Of a DNA stretch of 64,000 bases, positions 55,301 to 61,300 are shown piece by piece (positions within the stretch are counted from its first letter, which is position 1; every line of letters starts with the position of its first letter). Below the pieces are notes generated by a model. The model was not told where the DNA came from and made no database searches. It was given only the letters and a program-made list of their open reading frames with translations. A program made the position numbers and the translations under genes. The stretch comes from Muricea muricata (taxonomy: Eukaryota > Cnidaria > Anthozoa > Malacalcyonacea > Plexauridae): the NCBI GenBank assembly GCA_963855995.1, contig OY979725.1, positions 10,502,883 through 10,566,882 on the forward strand, in the 5' to 3' direction.

Positions 55301-58300
55301 TTGTGTATGTCGCTCTTTCTGTTTCATATACACTCCGACAACGTGAGCTCAAACGCTATCGAAGAATGAATTGTGAAATAAACTCGTTGCAAATACTTCG
55401 TGATGTAATGTAGCTGTTATACGCCAATTGAGCTTGATGAAAATTGTAGTTTGTAACAGATTTGAGTTGCTTTGTTTATGGATTCCTCCTGGTAAGAATT
55501 GCGTAATACGATTATCACAGTCGGCGATGCTCCTTAACCCTATAAACTCTCGTGAATTTCGTGGCAATTTCTACTGCGTTTTTTCTCCCGCGAATCTACT
55601 CTGTCGCATACGTCAAAAGTAAAAAATGGCACGTGAGATCGTACCATATTAATTCCCGAGCGTTTTTTCCCTTCTGCCCGGCAGATGTGATCAAAATTTT
55701 GAATTCTAAAAGCCTCGAAAACGTTTACTTTCAAATACAATTTCATACTTTTCATGGCGAAGTAACTCGTTTATTTCCAACAGAAAGACAAAATTATCGA
55801 CAGGTACCACAGTGTAACAAGGCTTTTAACCTAATCACCGTGGACTGTGATTTAACACCATCGCTGGCAACACAATAGCAAGTAATGTTCAAGCAATTGT
55901 CCGAGCAATTGCCCATAGCCAGTCCCAAATTCCTTGCAAAAATAGCTCTGTATGCGTTTCCGGAAAGTTTCAACAGGCTAATTCGATGTTTTTTTTAAGT
56001 GCCTACATTGTATCAAAATAGCTTGTCGACGCACAAGCCCTATAAAACACAATGTTAGACTAGTTGTTGGATGTATTTCATGCACCTGATTGTGGTGACA
56101 AGCCTACTCTGTTAAGCTCAGATCTAGACATTCATATCAACATCTTAGCTATATGCTTGTACAGATGTTGAACTCTTTGAACATAAGGTAAACAACAGGC
56201 CCCTACTTGCATTTTACTTCGTATCGTATTTAAAGTACTATGTTTTGTCTGACCTTGAGTGTCTTTTGCGATTATAGTCTTTCTTAAGCTAGTCGCTCGT
56301 TCATAAGCACTTTCCAGATTTTGTTACCATCTACTTCTATACATGACCAGTAGTAAGAAACCGGCACCTTTCTCATATGTCCCTGTACAGCCACTGACGT
56401 GGTTATAATACGAACAGTTTGTGGATTTTCATGCAAATTTCTTTAGATTTAATTTCGAACGATTACAGTAATTTTTAACCTATAGAGAAGTAGATTTAAA
56501 TTCATTAGACTTAAATTCATTAATGGTTTACTTATTTGCTGTGCTTGGTATACCATCAGATATTTAGGCAACTTCTGTCCACTATGCAACCAATTTGAAC
56601 ATCAAGGATGTCAGTTTCATTTGCTCACCCTATGGCTATGGTGCACATCCCATTCACCGATATTTCGATATTGTAGAATTGATGGAAATTAACATTCAAA
56701 TGGGGGTAGTAAAACATTTAATGCAATAAAATGACAAGATTGTATCGTTTTATCGTGTGAAGACAAAAAACGATATTTCGAAAGGAACCGAATGTGTGTT
56801 AATTTGCCTTCAAATTATTTTCAAAGATGGCGGCCAAGTTACCATTCCCAACGTTAAACGGTATAAACTCACTTAATGAACGAAATACCACTGGAACGCT
56901 AACTGGGCATTATTGTATGAATTCTCGACGTGAGTTCAACTTGGCTATTGTTGAGAGTCACAAACTGTTTTGCCGCCTATCGAGATTTATATCAATGTAT
57001 AAACGGACTCGTAAGCAAATCCCAAGATTTAATCTGATACCAACTACGCTAGTATCACGTATTTGTGTACTGTGTATGTGAATATATCCGTGTAATGAAT
57101 ATATCCGTGCCAGGTCATTAGTCTTATAAGTGGATATGGTTTTTAAAATGCTGGAAAAAGATTTTACAAGCTACAATTAATTATAATTGCTGTGACGATC
57201 CATTTGTTTGTATATGCATACTGCCCTTTTTCCAAGTAAATATTGATGTTTTAAGTAAAGTCTGTTTTAACTATAACGTTTATATAATATATAGCCACCT
57301 TAGTTAATGAAAGCCGTTAATTGCGTGGCACTCGACACCCAAAACAACATTCTTTATTGCACTTTTACCCCCAACGTAATGTTCAGTCGTAGTAATCAAT
57401 TGAGCCAAATTTTTGACATAACTCGTGACATATAATGAGAGCGTAGCCAGGTTTATGACATCAATGTCAAGAACGTGCCTAGCCACTATACGTGCTTGGG
57501 CGGGGACTAATTATAATTATAGACCAAGTTTAATTAAACCTTTTATCGAATTCCACGAGAATGCAAACGTGCTGGATCGCAACAGATGTTTAAAACGCAC
57601 AGTTTTGTAACGCTTGAAGATTACATCTGCTCTTATGTTGCCTGTGTTTAAATCGTGTGCAGCTCCGGTCATAAGACGTTTAAATAGAAAAGGTAAAAAA
57701 CTACGAAGGAAAGAGGTTTTGGCAAAACACGTTTCGTGGAAAATTCCACTCTAGTTTCAAGGAATGGCAGCTTAGTGATGATGGTTCTCGCACAGAATCG
57801 TGTATTGAATAGCGGTAATGTCATTTTGGATTCATTAGCGGATAATATCCTATAGCTGCTTTGATTTTGCTTGGTATTCTGGGGGAACTGGTTTCAGTCG
57901 TTGCTGTATTAAGACCTACGATATGCATCTTACAAACTATGCCGTTGTATTTTCATCGTTTAAAATAGTCTTTAAATATTAAGTTGCTGAGATTTGCTCT
58001 CACGGGCCTCAATATTAGACTTCTTGTTATGCGTTGTGGTGCCAAGTATACTTCACGTACTAAATGGGAAGCGATTTCTTTAACTAAAACGTTTATAATT
58101 ACTTTATTTTGTTATTTGCTTGCCAAAAAAGAAGAGAGTTGCTATCGTATAAAAAATGTTCAAAATGTTTGTTACAGTTTAAACATTTTGAACCGTTTGT
58201 ACTTGCGACTGTAGCGACAAAATGCTGTAAAGACACCTGAAACACAATGTTTCGAACAACCAATTGACATGCCATAAGTGTTACGTTGTCTTTTCTTTAG

Positions 58301-61300
58301 ATTCAAATTCGCTGTCATCCTGCAATGACTTGAGTCCAGCGGCATCTCTCTATAATAGCCCAGGTATTCTCAACGGGCCAGCATCACCCCCTGTAAGAAG
58401 GAGAGCGAAGTCCACTGGACAATTTGGTACCCTGCGGTAAGCACATGCGAACTGGCTTCTATCCAATACTCAGCACCAAACTTAATATTTCATTGTTTTG
58501 CAACTGTACTAAACGGTCATTGCCACTATAGCTACTTTGTTTGAAGTATTGACAAATTAATATTCTTGGTTTGACGTGATTAGACGCACGGTGAAAAAGA
58601 GAGTCTATTTGAAAACCCAATCAGTCTGCTGTTATTGAAGCACTTGACATTTAAGGAGCTAGGCGTGAACCATTTCATCAAGAACTAATAAATTCTGTCC
58701 ACTCCGTATCTAGTTTCTTTGAACTTTTCAGGCACAAAATCACGTCGAAACTTTCGTCTTATAGTTAGCTGCTTTGTATATTAAAGTATTCTTGTTTATT
58801 TTCATGACGGCTGCCTTTGTTTTAATAGAACTTAAATTCGTGTTTACTATTCTTTTTTCCCCTTCCTCCGGGTCTAGGTTTCTTAAAGGTTTTTTTCTCG
58901 AAATAACTGTTTCGCAAACAACATTTTTCAAAATTTTTCCATAATTACTTCCTCGAATTATTACTTATATACGTCAGCACGACTTGAAATCGCCGAAGAT
59001 GAACGTGCTCGCCTGATAACTCTGTTCATTTTGAATCCTCATTTTTTTCCAGCATGAAACCTTGGAGACGAGATTCGATGAACAAAAGTAAGAAGACATT
59101 TCAGGCTTCGCCTGTTCCGCGAAACACAAGAATCTCTGGTGGAGGGAGTAAGAAGTTACAGGTTTGTGGTGTATCCTGAGTGAATTGTAAGTTTTGAAGA
59201 AAAATTTTAAAGAAGTTTTCGAAAAAAAATAGTCTCACTGAGTCGTTGTTTGAAGTGTCTTTCCGTCCTTACGACCTTTGCAATATGCTACCCAAATGCC
59301 CTGCCAACTGAACATTAGACCAACTGAGTACTTTACATCGTATTAAAAACCATGATAACTTAAGTAGTTGCTGGCTACACTTCGATTTATCCAGTTTCAT
59401 CGAAGATTTCTTAAGAATTATTTAAGACTTTGATGCCTGTAGGTTATTACAAACCAGGTCTAGTCGTTACAATGTAACGTTTCAAACGTGTGCTGAAGTT
59501 TGTGTTTAAGTTCCAGTATTGCTCCGACGTGGCTCCAAACACGTCCTTCTAGCTATAGTCACTCCGTTTGCCTAATTGCCTGATTGTTGGATGCACTTGA
59601 AGCAAAGACGCTTTGGGAAAGGATATTGGGTTAAGGTAATTGGGGGTAAAATTGTTCACTAAAGAACATCGCTTGTTTTATAGGCTTTACTTGGCGCTAG
59701 TGAAAATGACATTGATCTGTTAATCAAGACAAATTCTTTACCCGCGTCCTCTTCGCCTATCAAGGTAATATATTGACCACTTGTCTTTTTTTGTGACCAA
59801 AACACAGCCATTTTACTACTGCAAAGCTTTCACAGTTGAAATAATGCTTTGTCTCCCCAGAATTCCTGGATCCACCACAAACAGTTTTAATTGCATCTGG
59901 GTTTAAACTGTGAAACTCGAAGAAGTTTAATCGAGCTTTATTTTTCCAGAATGCCAGCTCGATAGAAGAGGACTTAGCACTTCCCGAAGAACCAGAGGGT
60001 CAGCTAGTGACGGAAAATGGAAATAGCGATTCAACGGAAAAAATTCACGACAATGCGGAGGAGAGGCGGCAGAGTAAAGAAAGCTTGCTGAGCAAAGAAA
60101 GTTTACAAAGCAAAGAAAGTTTAGGAGAAAGCAGCGAAAGTTTGTTAAACGAGGATGATGATGTGAAGACTAATTGTGTCAACGGCGAGGAAGAAGAGCC
60201 GAAAGAATGCGAAAGTCAAGAAGATAAGGAAGCTGTTGCGCTCAAAAAACGAATGTAAGTGACGACCAAATGTTTAACCATGGACAATCAAAGTGTAGCG
60301 CTTTAGCATGCTTTTTCAGCCCATTTCTTTCTTTGATGCTGTATGGTTGAACACAGTCATATCAATAAATCTGGATAATCTTCAGTACTTCAGCAATCTA
60401 ATTTTGAAGCTTATCCTTATTTTGGTCTGTTAACGTTTAACAACAGTACAGTACATATATAGTAATCGATTAACATTATTTTGGTCAAGGTATGTTATCA
60501 AAGAACTTATTCAAACGGAGCAAGATTATGTTAAAGATCTCGAATCTGTCGTAGAGGTAGGAAGTCTTGTTATAACAATTTGGAGCATGACCTCTGTCGA
60601 AACCAAGGCCTCCATAAATAATTTGTATCGTGTTGCTTTCATGATAAGGCAAAAGAGAGACAATGAACTGATGAAAAGATTGCGCAATGTATGATTTTGA
60701 TCTTGACCCCTTCCCCAACACTATGGCTTTTGTAAGGAAAAAATTCTTGCAATTGTAGAAGCCATGTTACAGCAGAAGTTTATGCTGTTTAACAGCAGTC
60801 CCAGCCTCTACAAGTATATCGTGTATTTATCTATGTTGACTTCTATCGTAACACAAAGGTCTGTCTTGAACAGGGTTACATTCCGGAAATGTCAAAAGAT
60901 GACGTTCCCGAGGAACTCAAAGGAAAAGAGCGAGAAATCTTTGGAAATATGAAGCAAATTCTTGAATGGCACAAAAGGTAAAACTTTGTCATATGAAGTT
61001 TAGGGCAACCGTCCCTCAGCTTTTACAGTATTGTATTTCCCTAGTTCATCTCTAGTTCGTCTTTCAGCCTTTGGTGATTTGCTCGCATACGATTGCACGG
61101 CTAGTTAAAATATTGCAGCTAATTCGCAATCCATTGTCCCCTGTAGTTTCTTTTGCAAAGAAATTGAAAAATGCGAAGACGCGCCTGAAAGAATTGGATC
61201 AGTTTTCCTGAAAGCGGTAAGTTGTGTACAAACGTTTTCCAGCGTGTAGCAAAGAAATGTCAAAAATATCGTTCACACAGTTCTCCTTTTCAAAAAATAA

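Noticed and set aside
57771-57990. C/D-box snoRNA suggested by a GTGATGATGG motif
   Set aside because: I found no suitably spaced D box (CTGA) or terminal stem.
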